Notes: generated by a model from the letters alone, not told the origin. Shown: positions 12,450-22,594, counted from the first letter of the stretch. The stretch is DNA of 40,000 bases from Neocallimastix lanati (nom. inval.) (GCA_016946835.1 JACVTC010000131.1:345001-385000); one strand, 5' to 3'. Numbers and translations are program-made.

Positions 12450-12887
12450 AACAAAAAAAAATAAAAAAAAAAAATATATAAATATGAGTAAAAATTTCAA
12501 TATTTTTTTTTTTTTTTCATTGTAATATCAATATTGTAAAATATTTTTCAATAGTTAAATATTTAAATTATAAATAGATAAAAGAAAATTATATTATTAC
12601 AATAAATAATATAAAAATTTAATAAAAACTAAAGAAAAATAAATAATATTTATAACATATATTTTTTAAAATATTTTCTTTTAAATAAATTATAAAAATA
12701 TATTATATATATATATTACACTATATTTTTTTTTCAAAAAAAAAATATTTTATATATATTATATATTTTTAGATAAATAAAACAGTATAATTTGAAATAA
12801 TTCTAATATTGTAAACATTCTTGTAAAAACAATTTTTTTATTTTGTAAAAATATTTTGATTTTTGTAGATAATTATTAAAATTAAAA
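11450..12887. other. AT-rich spacer and upstream region of the dockerin gene
   Basis: No gene is seen. The proximal upstream part ends in T-rich sequence with a TTTTTGTAG at about 12860-12868, which could be a 3' splice site of a 5'-UTR intron. I cannot pair it with a donor. A-runs lie near 12404-12446. Confidence 0.45.
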
Positions 12888-14576
12888 ATGAAATTCATCA
12901 ACAATAAAGTTTTAAGTAGTTTATTATTTGCTGCTATTGCTGAAGCAGCTACTACCACTACAACAACCACAACTACTACCGCAGTCAAATCTGCTACTAT
13001 TGATGGTGCTAAGAAAAACAGTTCAACCTCTGTTGAGGCTATTACTCTTAACGTTGCTAAGAAAAATACTTCAGCTAAATTAACAACTACTTCAGTTGTT
13101 CCAACTCTTGTTGCTAAAGAAACTGAAGAAGCTAAAACTTGTTGGTCAGAAACAAAAGGATATAAATGCTGTAAAAGTTGTGATGTAGTAACAGTTGATA
13201 GATTCGGTTCTTGGGGTGTTGAAAATGGTGAATGGTGTGGTATTGACTATGATATTTGTCATATTAAGAACGAAGAAACTTGTTGGGCAAGTTTCTATGG
13301 TTATGACTGTTGTAATGGTTGTAAAGTTAAATCTGTTGATAGTTTGGGATCTTGGGGTTTCGAAGGTGGTAAATGGTGTGGTATTGATACTGAAACATGT
13401 GTTAACGGTACTAAGATTGTGAAATCAACAACAGCTGCTGCTACTTCAACAGCTGCTGCTATTGTTACATCAAAGGTAGAAACCGAGCCAGTAACCACTG
13501 AAATTGAAGAAGTTTCTACTACAACTGCTGAAAAAGAAGAAACCACTACAAGTGCTAAAGCTACTAAAACAGCTGCTGCTGATAGTGATTACTGTTGGTC
13601 AGAATCTAAAGGTTATCCATGTTGTAAATATTGTGATGTTGTTTCTGTTGATAGATATGGTTCATGGGGTATTGAAAACGGTAAATGGTGTGGTGTAAAA
13701 TCCGATGTTTGTAACATTACTAATGAAGAAACATGTTGGTCTAGTTTCTATGGTTATTCTTGCTGTAAGGGATGTAAAGTCAGATATGTAGATGATTTAG
13801 GTTCATGGGGTTATGAAGGTGGAAAATGGTGTGGTATTGATTCAGAAATTTGCGATAAACCAAAAGAAACTGTTAAAGAAGAAGAAACAACTGCAGTCGT
13901 TTCAAAGACAACTGAAACTGAAACTGAGGCTGAAACCACTGAAGCCACTGAAACTACTGATGTACCAGAAACTATTTTACCAGCTGAAACTACTGATTTA
14001 GAAGAAGCTGAATTACCAACTGCTGTTTCTAACTCTACTGTTACTATAGAACCAACTACTACTACTAACACTACTACTACTTTATTACCAACTACTGCTA
14101 CCAATACAACAGTTTCAATCACTACTACTACTTCCGTCACAAGCACTGCTACTCCAAAGGAAGAGGAAAGTGATAGTAAATGTTGGTCTAAATCTTTAGG
14201 TTACTCTTGCTGTAAGACTTGTAATGTTTACACTGTAGATAAATCTGGTTCCTGGGGTTACGAAGATGGTAAATGGTGTGGTATTGATGCCGAAACTTGC
14301 AAAATTAAGACTGAAGAAAAATGTTGGTCTAGTGGTTACGGTTATCCATGCTGTAATAATTGTAAGGTTTACTTCGTTGATGACAATGGAGAATGGGGTA
14401 TTGAAAACGGTAACTGGTGTGGTATTGTCGATAGTAAATGTAATGGTAAAAAGGATGATGACGAAGCTATTAATGGTTGGACCTGGAACAAGAAACATAA
14501 TACAACTACTGCCAAACGTGCTCCTAAAGTAAAAACTAATTTCTGGGGTAATCATTGGGGCCAAAGAAATTGGTAA
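12888..14576 (+). CDS. Secreted six-dockerin (CBM10-like) protein without catalytic domain
   Basis: Putative extracellular component of the fungal cellulosome. In anaerobic fungi such dockerin modules tether proteins to scaffoldins. Residues 1-20 form a signal peptide with likely cleavage after AEA, followed by a Thr-rich stretch. Six modules of 40 residues follow: 85-124, 132-171, 236-275, 283-322, 432-471 and 479-518. Each starts with CW, has a central CC..C, then GSWG or GEWG, a WCG motif, and a final Cys. They come as three tandem pairs separated by Thr/Glu/Ala-rich linkers, the longest about 109 residues (323-431). Within a pair the two modules differ by position: first modules carry S.GY, second modules YGY. 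The tail (519-562) is Trp/Asn/Lys-rich and ends GNHWGQRNW. No glycoside hydrolase, esterase or other enzyme domain is present. The gene is a single uninterrupted exon, and the ATG directly precedes the signal peptide. It could be an adaptor, a structural protein or a competitor for cohesin-like sites. Family assignment is strong, role is inferred. Confidence 0.93.
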   Translation: MKFINNKVLSSLLFAAIAEAATTTTTTTTTTAVKSATIDGAKKNSSTSVEAITLNVAKKNTSAKLTTTSVVPTLVAKETEEAKTCWSETKGYKCCKSCDVVTVDRFGSWGVENGEWCGIDYDICHIKNEETCWASFYGYDCCNGCKVKSVDSLGSWGFEGGKWCGIDTETCVNGTKIVKSTTAAATSTAAAIVTSKVETEPVTTEIEEVSTTTAEKEETTTSAKATKTAAADSDYCWSESKGYPCCKYCDVVSVDRYGSWGIENGKWCGVKSDVCNITNEETCWSSFYGYSCCKGCKVRYVDDLGSWGYEGGKWCGIDSEICDKPKETVKEEETTAVVSKTTETETEAETTEATETTDVPETILPAETTDLEEAELPTAVSNSTVTIEPTTTTNTTTTLLPTTATNTTVSITTTTSVTSTATPKEEESDSKCWSKSLGYSCCKTCNVYTVDKSGSWGYEDGKWCGIDAETCKIKTEEKCWSSGYGYPCCNNCKVYFVDDNGEWGIENGNWCGIVDSKCNGKKDDDEAINGWTWNKKHNTTTAKRAPKVKTNFWGNHWGQRNW

Positions 14577-14726
14577 ATTAATTAAACAGAGTGTTTTTTT
14601 GAAAATTTTAATGATACAAATTTTCAATCATTCAAAAAAAAAAAAAAATAAAAAAATAAAAAAAAAAGTATATATTATATATAGATTAGAGAAATTATAA
14701 ATTAGAAAAAAAGGATTATATTAGAT

Positions 14727-14787
14727 AAAAAAGACACTAAAAATATTATTATAATATTATTATTGTAATAATATGAGTGTTTTTTGT
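14727..14787. repeat. Imperfect hairpin downstream of the dockerin gene
   Basis: AAAAAAGACACT near 14729-14740 pairs with AGTGTTTTTTGTA near 14776-14788 (one mismatch). A/T arms between them can pair further. It lies about 150 bp after the dockerin stop codon, so it would fall in the 3' UTR or just beyond. It may be involved in 3'-end formation, but nothing proves it. Confidence 0.35.
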
Positions 14788-14978
14788 ATCTATGTAACCT
14801 TTCATATTTAAATAACATCATATTAACATACCTTTTTATAAATTTATAAATATTTAATTATCATTTTATGTATGTAAATAAATAAATAATAAAAAAAAAT
14901 TTTTTTTTATTAATCATATTCATAAAAATTGTATATTGAAAGAAAGTAATATGTAATAAAATATATTAATTTTTATAC

Positions 14979-15010
<32 letters not shown>

Positions 15011-15271
15011 GAATATTGGTTGTTATTTTTGTTTTTGTTATATTTTAATTATTTTTGATTGAATTAAAGTGAATAAAAAAAAAAAAAAAAAGAAAGAAAA
15101 GAAGTAATGAAAATAATTATAATAATTAAATTTTTTTATCTATATAACTTTTCATATTTAATCAACTGTTTTCACAACTTTAGATTCAGATTTGATGAGA
15201 AATCTTTTTTTTTTTTTTTTTTTTTTTTATCTATATAACCTTTCATATTTAATTAACAGTTTTCATAACTT
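14788..15271. repeat. Three copies of a roughly 30-43-bp dispersed repeat
   Basis: The motif ATCTATATAACCTTTCAT plus TTAATTAAC occurs at 14788-14816, 15138-15180 and 15229-15271. The last two copies continue in common through GTTTTCA(C/T)AACTT and both follow a T-run (the third one about 22 T). The copies end just before the truncated old LINE, so they may belong to that insertion or to an unrelated repeat family. Confidence 0.5.
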
Positions 15272-15296
15272 ATATATCAGAAGATGATGATTAATA

Positions 15297-15858
15297 TTCG
15301 AAATCTTTTAATATTAATAAAGGAGTTAGACAAGGTTGTCCACTATCACCAATTCTTTTCAATCTATTTATTAATAACATTTTTAATTATTTTTCAGAAC
15401 TTAGAATTCCTTTAGGCGAATCTAGATGTTGTGGTGGACTCTTTGCAGATGATATTGTTCTATGCGCACCATCAAGAACTAAGTTAAAAAAAAATGCTTA
15501 AGAAGGTAAATGAATGGGTTAAATTTAATATGATGAATTTTGGAATTAACAAGTGTGCAACGATGGTGATTCGACCAGACACACCTCTTTTTCAAAATAA
15601 AAGAGATCCTACTTTTTATCTTGCTGGTCAACCAATCCCAATAACTAAATGCTATACCTATTTAGGTATACCATTTGATAAAAGCTTATCGTTGAACCCT
15701 ATTATTAGGTTACTTAACTCTAAAGTTACTAAAGCTCTCTTTTCTGTTAGTTCCATTTAAGAAGATTATAATTAACTCCTATGTACTTAGTAAAGTCTCT
15801 TACTTTGAACCTTTACTTGGTTCAAATAAAGCGAGAACAAATAATACTCAGAAATTAA
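15297..15858 (+). pseudogene. Old LINE copy, left part: reverse transcriptase fragment
   Basis: A broken relative of the LINE reverse transcriptase. It starts inside the RT domain (GVRQGCPLSPILFNLFIN, then CCGGLFADDIVL with the catalytic FADD). It breaks frame at an A-run near 15485, continues with NFGINKCATMVIRP and CYTYLGIPFDKSLSLNPII, breaks again near 15756, and reaches SYVLSKVSYFEPLLGSNK and NNTQKL at 15858. The matching continuation is at 20698, so a younger LINE has split this copy. The 5' half (endonuclease and start of RT) is missing. Alignment with the intact copy is easy but clearly diverged, so this copy was not produced recently by the intact one. Confidence 0.85.
15847..15858. 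repeat. Left target-site duplication of the inserted LINE
   Basis: CTCAGAAATTAA occurs here and again at 20686-20697. It is exactly at the point where the older LINE reading is interrupted and resumes. Confidence 0.8.
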
Positions 15859-18800
15859 CCCCAATGAAGTGGACTGTTTTTCCAGGTCCATGGAGGGTTG
15901 ATGGAAAAGGAATAACCTATATCAGGTGTACTAATTACAGCTTTCTGTGATTCTGATGATAATCAATGGTTATCCTTTCTAAAGTGGCTTCTAGTACGAA
16001 GAGAGAAATCTGGAATACTGGAAGACTGTAGAAAGTGAACTTGACGTTCTATAATGTCTTAAACTGGATATGTAGTAACATTGGAGTTGTATAATTAATA
16101 ATATCATGTAGTTTCTACATATTATCATTGTAATGAATCTATTGTATTTTTTACTTTAGCATTATTTTGTATATGTTTTTTTCTATAGTATTATTTATAC
16201 TCTCATGTAGCTATTGTAAAATGGAAATGTAGGAGATTGATTCACTCCAAAGCTTGTGTTTGAGACATTATTTAACGGATGGGAATCTTTTTATAGTTTT
16301 TCACAACTATTATTTCATTAACATTTAAATTTTATATTATATATGATTATTTTACAGAAATTTTTACATAAAACAGGAATTTACAATTGAAAATCATTAA
16401 TTAAAAACTAGTCAACACAAAAAGAAAGAAAAACAAACAAGTTTTAGCAAACAATATACACGAAAGAGAAGACAACAGCAATAAATTTTTATTTTTTTTT
16501 AATTTTTTAATTTTTTACTAATTTTATTTTTTTATTTTTATATTACACCTACCTTTTATTAATATAGATAAGTTTTTTATTTTATTATGTCAACTATACG
16601 AAGAGGTCTGCGACTTTATGGTCCTGACCATGATAAATTTGTTTTAATTTTCATTCATGATCTTGAATCTTGGACTGAAAGTAGACTATGGGAATTTTTA
16701 AGCAAAAAGATATCAAATTGTAATGAAGTTGTTCATGGAATCGTTAAAAAACACTATATTAATATGGAAAACTACTTCATCCTAAGAGTTAACTATAATA
16801 ATTGTACTGATTATTTGAAGGTTATTTATTTGATTACTAAGCACTTACCTGTTAAAAGAATAAAATGGAAGATTACTTCAAGGATACGCACATTTAGCAA
16901 TGTTAATCATAATAGAACCAGGTATTATTCTGAACCCTCAATCCCCATCTCTGAAAGCCTCCTGTATGCTAACCCTTTCTCGAATACTAAATTTTTCAAC
17001 CTCTGTATTAGCTGGAACATAAATGGTTGGAATTCTGAAAAACGTGACGGACTTACCAATTTTAATTCAATCTTTAATCCTATTTGTATTTGTCTTCAAG
17101 AAGTCGGTAATAGTTCATTCCTTAACTCCTTTTCTAACTCATATCCATTCCTTAATCATTATAGAACAGTACTGAGACGTGCGGACAAAAAAATCCCTGG
17201 TATGAGGGGCCTTTATATAGGTGTGCACTCCTCCTGCCAATTCACTAATGATGATTTTGAATATAGATATATACTCTCAGTAAATATATTCTCTTTTTGG
17301 GGTGTCAGATGTTCTTTAGGGAACATTTACATCCTTAGCAAAAAACACAAAGACTCTAGAGAAAAAGCAGAAACTGATTTTGCTAATTGGCTCAAGAACC
17401 ATCAGAATAACCCTTCGGCTATTGTTGGTGATTTCAACATGACTAAGCAACAACTCAAAGATCTTATTCTTAGAATTTCCCCTCAATGGTTTGTTATGGA
17501 TATGGTTGGTCATCAATTTACTTGGTCTAATGGTGGAAAGAATTCTTGTATTGATTTTATAGTAGTGAACGATAAATTAAGAAATTATTTGAATATTGCT
17601 TCTGTATGCTACTCTTTTAATGACATCTCTGACCATTTACCACTTATTCTTTCTTGTAAAAAAATATCTCCTGATGGTTTTGTTACTCCCCCTCGGGATA
17701 AACAAATTAAGTGGTCTAATCGAATTTGTAGGGATAAACGTGAAGCAATCTTCTCTCATAATAAATTCACATGTTTACTGGATGAATTTGAACATAATGA
17801 TAATCTAGACTCTAATACAATGGTTAAAAAACTTCTTGACACAGCAAATAAAATAGGCGATGACATTCAAGCAAGAGTTCCTACAAATTTACAGGGTTCA
17901 GCGTTCCATTGTCCTGCTTATATTAAGAAATTATCACATGAAAAACATTTATTTTATAAAAGGATTAAAAATTTTAAACTTAGTAATGATTTGTCAAATC
18001 TTCAAGAATTTTGTGATCTCTCAAAAGAATATAGAGTTCTTTCTGATTATATCATTAGTATTAAAAGAAATATTAGGAATATTAGATTTAAAAATTTGAT
18101 TCATTCCATCGGCGAATGTTTCTTAAAAAATGATGCCCAGCGTGGTTGGTCTGGACTTAAGAAAATTTCTAAACCTTCTTACTCTCCTTCCCAATCACCT
18201 GTATACATTAAAGATAAAGAAGGTAATGTTCTAGTATCCCAAGAAGATCAACTCAATCGTTTTGCAGAACACTATGAAGAACTTGCTTCTGATATAACTG
18301 GTCACAGTCTTAATGAAAATTATTGGAAAGGAATACTTAATAATTCTTCTACTCCTCAGGAATCATGGGATATTAATCAACCTATTTCCATGTCAGAAAT
18401 TCATTCAACTGTTCTTTCAATGAAAAATAACAAAGCACCTGGTCCTGATGGTATACCTACAGAATTTTTTAAAGCATTTTTTAATTCTGAGAGTAGAAAT
18501 TCTTCTCAGGATGACTCTAATCAAGAGGTTACTTATTCCGATTGTGCAAAGTGTCTGTTATTACTTTTTAATAAAATTTGGGATGGTGACTTTCCTAATG
18601 AATGGAACTCTGCTTCTATTGTTTCTATTCCTAAAAAAGGGGATCTTTCAGATTGTAATAATTATCGTGGTATTTCACTCATCAATGTAGGTTTAAAAAT
18701 TCTATCAAAAATTGTCACTAAAAGAATATCGGACTATGCTTTTTCTAATGGAATAATTAGACCAGAACAGTTTGGTTTTAGAAATAAAGAAGAATGTATT

Positions 18801-20685
18801 AGTTTATTTGTATCCATTCGTGAAATTTGTCAAAGAAGAAAATTTAAGGATAAATTTACCTTTCTTGCCTTTCTTGACCTTAAAAAAGCTTATGATTCAG
18901 TTCCAATTTACAATATACTTACTAAACTAAATAATCTTGGTATTCGTGGTAAATGCCTTCAATTCATTACTAATCTATACCTTACCTCGAAAGCTCGTGC
19001 AAACTTTAATGGTAAACTTTCAAAAGAATTTCCAATACACCGTGGTGTTCGCCAAGGGTGTCCTCTCTCTCCTATTTTATTCAATATATTTATCAATGAT
19101 ATTTTTGATAAGTGTAAAAGTTATGGTGTGATTACTGAAAAGAAAAAGTGTTGTGGTGGATTATTTGCTGATGATATTGTATTATTAGCTCCTACAAAAT
19201 CTTCACTTAAAAACCTTTTGAATATCGCTCATGATTGGGGTATTAAAAATGAAATGACCTTTGGAATCAATAAATGCGCTACACTAGTTGTTAAACCAAA
19301 GAATTTTATACCTTCAAGACATTATGAAAATCCTACTTTTAGACTTGGTATGAACTATATACCAAGCACTAATCAATATACTTATCTTGGTATACCTTTT
19401 AATGAATCGTTGGATTTAAAACCTATTATTGCTAAGATGAATAATAAAATTAATTATACAGTTAACTCTTTCTTTAGATTTTTAACCAATAGGAATGTTC
19501 CTTTCTACTTTAAAACTCGTATACTAGTTTCTTTTGTCCTTAGTTCAGTTCTTTATTATGCTCCCTTACTTGGTTCAAATAAAAAGAATACTGAAAAAGC
19601 TCAAACTGCTTTTAATCGAGGTTTGTATTGGAGTTTCGGGTTTAAAAATAAAACCTCCAATACTTCAATTTACAATATGTCTAAGGAACTTTCTATACCT
19701 CCTATAGCTAGTTTTTGTGCTAAGGCGATGATTCGATGCTTTAAAAAGTGGAAAGATTCTTCTTGTATTATTTCTCATTTAGTCAAAAATATACCTACAC
19801 TCTCTCACTATTCATGGACGAAAAAAGCACGGAGTTTAGCAGTACACAAGCACAATAATAAACTTCCTGGAGAAATAAGGAAGTTTTACTGGGAAAATAT
19901 TCATTATTCAAGCACTCCTGCGATCAGATCTACAAAATACAAGAAATTTAAATTTGGTTTTAAAAAATTTATTCAACGTCTATCACTTAAATTTTCACAA
20001 TTTTCTCTTGGATTTTTTTGGATTGGACGAATTAAATGTGGATTCAAATTTGATGTAAAAACGTATGTTAAAAGTAATCTAGTATCAGAAAATTGCCCAA
20101 CATACTGCCCTTGTTGTGGTGAGAGTAACAGCATTCCTAGTTTTACACACTGGATACTTTTATGTCCTAAATTTGAAGAATTTAGGCAACATTTCATTCC
20201 CTTTGTTGATGAAATTTTTATTAATTTTTCTCTTATTGTTCATGAGAAATCATTGAACATTCCTGATGATAAAGAGGAAGATTTTGATGATAATATCAAT
20301 TTTTACGTGCTGTGTCTCCTTCTTGGCGGAAATGCAGTATTTGAAATCTTAAAGATCGGATCGGGGGAAAGAAGGCGATATATTAATAATATTTTTCAAT
20401 CACCTTCGAACGAGTCTTCTTTCCCGATTTCATATTTTGTGGGGCTTGCGGAATTCCTTACTAACGTTATGCCTATTGTGATTGGTGATTTTTACACCAT
20501 GATCGATTTGTATAGTGTTAGACCTACCGTTGTCAAGAGCGTCGACGTCGTAACGATAAGGCAAAGAAGAAATTCTGATACAGATTCGAATGATAATTTT
20601 CATCCACATGGAGTTATCTTCGATGAATGGGAAGAGTTAGAGGCCTTTTCGTCCTCGAATCTCATAACGTAGTTTTTTTAATATT
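15859..20685 (+). mobile_element. Apparently full-length non-LTR (LINE) retrotransposon, 4.83 kb
   Basis: The borders are set by the 12-bp duplication CTCAGAAATTAA (15847-15858 and 20686-20697) and by the resumed reading of the older LINE on either side. The element has a 728-bp 5' region (15859-16586) that starts CCCCAATGAAGTGGAC and is GC-richer than the spacer. It then has a single intact ORF and only 13 bp after the stop codon (TTTTTTTAATATT). There are no long terminal repeats. The unusually short 3' end, with a T-run and no poly(A), is odd for a LINE: either the tail is part of the target junction, or this family ends this way. The element is recent by the state of its ORF and its exact duplication. 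Confidence 0.85.
16587..20672 (+). CDS. LINE ORF: AP-like endonuclease plus reverse transcriptase plus C-terminal zinc motif
   Basis: Polyprotein of 1361 residues that would nick target DNA and copy its own RNA there (target-primed reverse transcription). Residues 1-100 have an alternating hydrophobic pattern that could be an RRM-like RNA-binding fold; this is inference. Endonuclease/exonuclease/phosphatase domain, about 135-355: SWNING (142-147), CLQE with Glu172, GDFN (281-284) and SDHLPL with Asp349-His350. Reverse transcriptase, about 590-900: KAPGPDGIP, PKKGD and NNYRGISL, FLDLKKAYD with Asp764, GVRQGCPLSP (820-829), and FADD (860-863). A zinc motif follows: Cys1174-x2-Cys1177-x10-His1188-x4-Cys1193. 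No RNase H domain is visible. There are no stops or frameshifts and all catalytic residues are kept, so it may be active. The start is the first in-frame ATG. Confidence 0.93.
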   Translation: MSTIRRGLRLYGPDHDKFVLIFIHDLESWTESRLWEFLSKKISNCNEVVHGIVKKHYINMENYFILRVNYNNCTDYLKVIYLITKHLPVKRIKWKITSRIRTFSNVNHNRTRYYSEPSIPISESLLYANPFSNTKFFNLCISWNINGWNSEKRDGLTNFNSIFNPICICLQEVGNSSFLNSFSNSYPFLNHYRTVLRRADKKIPGMRGLYIGVHSSCQFTNDDFEYRYILSVNIFSFWGVRCSLGNIYILSKKHKDSREKAETDFANWLKNHQNNPSAIVGDFNMTKQQLKDLILRISPQWFVMDMVGHQFTWSNGGKNSCIDFIVVNDKLRNYLNIASVCYSFNDISDHLPLILSCKKISPDGFVTPPRDKQIKWSNRICRDKREAIFSHNKFTCLLDEFEHNDNLDSNTMVKKLLDTANKIGDDIQARVPTNLQGSAFHCPAYIKKLSHEKHLFYKRIKNFKLSNDLSNLQEFCDLSKEYRVLSDYIISIKRNIRNIRFKNLIHSIGECFLKNDAQRGWSGLKKISKPSYSPSQSPVYIKDKEGNVLVSQEDQLNRFAEHYEELASDITGHSLNENYWKGILNNSSTPQESWDINQPISMSEIHSTVLSMKNNKAPGPDGIPTEFFKAFFNSESRNSSQDDSNQEVTYSDCAKCLLLLFNKIWDGDFPNEWNSASIVSIPKKGDLSDCNNYRGISLINVGLKILSKIVTKRISDYAFSNGIIRPEQFGFRNKEECISLFVSIREICQRRKFKDKFTFLAFLDLKKAYDSVPIYNILTKLNNLGIRGKCLQFITNLYLTSKARANFNGKLSKEFPIHRGVRQGCPLSPILFNIFINDIFDKCKSYGVITEKKKCCGGLFADDIVLLAPTKSSLKNLLNIAHDWGIKNEMTFGINKCATLVVKPKNFIPSRHYENPTFRLGMNYIPSTNQYTYLGIPFNESLDLKPIIAKMNNKINYTVNSFFRFLTNRNVPFYFKTRILVSFVLSSVLYYAPLLGSNKKNTEKAQTAFNRGLYWSFGFKNKTSNTSIYNMSKELSIPPIASFCAKAMIRCFKKWKDSSCIISHLVKNIPTLSHYSWTKKARSLAVHKHNNKLPGEIRKFYWENIHYSSTPAIRSTKYKKFKFGFKKFIQRLSLKFSQFSLGFFWIGRIKCGFKFDVKTYVKSNLVSENCPTYCPCCGESNSIPSFTHWILLCPKFEEFRQHFIPFVDEIFINFSLIVHEKSLNIPDDKEEDFDDNINFYVLCLLLGGNAVFEILKIGSGERRRYINNIFQSPSNESSFPISYFVGLAEFLTNVMPIVIGDFYTMIDLYSVRPTVVKSVDVVTIRQRRNSDTDSNDNFHPHGVIFDEWEELEAFSSSNLIT

Positions 20686-20697
20686 CTCAGAAATTAA
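20686..20697. repeat. Right target-site duplication of the inserted LINE
   Basis: Second copy of CTCAGAAATTAA. Directly after it the older LINE resumes with the codons for INKGLRW. Confidence 0.8.
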
Positions 20698-21613
20698 TTA
20701 ATAAAGGATTAAGATGGATTGCGGGTATACAAAAAGCTAAATCATTTATTTATGTGTATTCTATTTCAAAAGATTTAAATATTCCTCCATTGTCAGCTAA
20801 GTGTGCTTTATCTCAAGTCAACTGTTTTGATAAATGGAAAGATTCAAATTGTATTATTTCCTATTTAGTTAATAATATTCCAAAATCTAGAAAATATACA
20901 TGGACGAAAGAAAGTAGAACTCTTAAACGTAAACTAGAGAAAAGAGGTAATAACTATAATAAAATCAAGGATTTTTATTGGAAAAGAGATAAAGATCAAT
21001 TCTATTAAAGCTGAATTTTATGACAAAAACAAATTCGAAGAAACATCAACTTTTATAAAACTTTGTTATGAATATCCTGATCTTTCATATGGTTTCTATT
21101 GGCTATTGAGAGCACGAAGCGGATATAGATTAGATGCTAGATTTGCTAAAGCTGCAAAAATAATAGATCAAATGTGTCCTAATTTTTGTCTCTGTTGTAA
21201 AAGTAATAAACAATGGATAAGGCATTGGTTAATTGATTGTCCATTTTTCAATCATATTCGTAGTAAAGTTAATGATAAAATTTTATTTTTATATAATGCT
21301 TCTAACCGTGGCAACCTAACAAATGATATATGTTAAGCAGAAGTATTAATAACAGTACAAGGGAATGGATGGATCTATTTAAGTGCCAGATGAAATCAGG
21401 TGCTTATTCTGATACTCCATTCTTGGTGGTTACTGCGGCTCTTTTTCAATCGATTATATATATATACCTATTGCTATTGGCCAGCAATGGTCTTTGTTCA
21501 ATAGGTTCAAATCGAATCGTACTACTATTACCAAGAGCGTCAATGCTGAAGAAACAGTAAGACAGGCTAGCAGGGCTAGCGCAACCAATGAAGATCATAA
21601 TTTTGTATCTTAA
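20698..21613 (+). pseudogene. Old LINE copy, right part: C-terminal region
   Basis: This continues the copy interrupted at 15858. Readable stretches are INKGLRWIAG, VYSISKDLNIPPLSAKCAL, CFDKWKDSNCIISYLVNNIP, then after frame breaks MCPNFCLCCKS with RHWLIDCP (the zinc motif), and finally SVNAEETVRQAS to a stop near 21611. Each stretch aligns in order with the intact LINE (KWKDSSCIISHLVKNIP, CPTYCPCCGES, SVDVVTIRQR). Frame changes occur near 21005, 21335 and 21460. The 3' flank shows no clear poly(A). Confidence 0.8.
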
Positions 21614-21889
21614 AATTATGATCAGCATTGCGAAGTCAAAATTAATTATTATACTACAGTATAATAATGCCCTTGTGAAGTCTTACAGATATTAATTAAA
21701 TGAAACTAGAATATATTATACCATTATTTTATTTTATTTTATTTTGTGTTTTTTTTTGTTTATTTTTTATCTTTTTTTTTTTTTTTTTTTTTCTTTTTAT
21801 TACATGTATTTTATCATATATTTAATTAATAAAGATGAAACAAGTTTGTTGCCGTTAAAAAAAAAAAAAAAAAAAAATATCAGAAGATT

Positions 21890-22116
21890 ACCCAACATGT
21901 TGAAAATTTTAAAAGCATGGTATTATCATTATAGATTTATAGCGTCGGATTTTTCAGGTCCTAGTCTTTCTAAAGATTTTTGGAAAGATTCTGATGCATT
22001 TAGGAATTTGGGAAATCCAAGGCATCAAGAATGGGAAATTAACCAAGAATATAAATAAAGTTTAAAACTCGTAATAATTACGGCTGAAAACAAAACAACA
22101 ACAACAACAACAACAA

Positions 22117-22156
<40 letters not shown>

Positions 22157-22562
22157 AAGATATAAGCGATGAAGAAATTAACGAGGCGATCACATCTTCC
22201 TCTAACTTTAAAGCTTGTGGTCCTGATGGGATTCCATTGGAATTCTTCAAAGCTTTGATTCCTGGTAAAGATGATTCAGAAGAATCGAGTGAAAATAATA
22301 CTAATATTTCATTTGATTTTAAATGTCTCAAAGCCCTAATTAATTGTATATGGAATAGTGATTTTCCAAAATCATGGAATAACGCATCGATAGTTTCTAT
22401 TTATAAAAAGGGTGATCCTGCAGATTGCAATAACTGTCGTGGCATCTTTTTTAATAAATAATGGGCTAAAAATTATACCAAAAATCATCACTGTATAACT
22501 CTTTATACTCCATTAAGAATTATATGTCAGAGACGAAATACGGTAATAAAGATACTTACCTT

Positions 22563-22594
<32 letters not shown>

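Noticed and set aside
13811-14146. 111-codon Val/Ser-rich minus-strand frame inside the dockerin gene
   Set aside because: It is the antisense of the Thr/Glu-rich linker. The sense frame has conserved modules and a signal peptide.
14196-14627. 143-codon minus-strand frame overlapping the end of the dockerin gene
   Set aside because: Antisense shadow of the last two dockerin modules.
15859-16586. A separate LTR-type insertion upstream of the LINE ORF
   Set aside because: No matching second terminal repeat is visible. The target-site duplication places this stretch inside the LINE as its 5' region.
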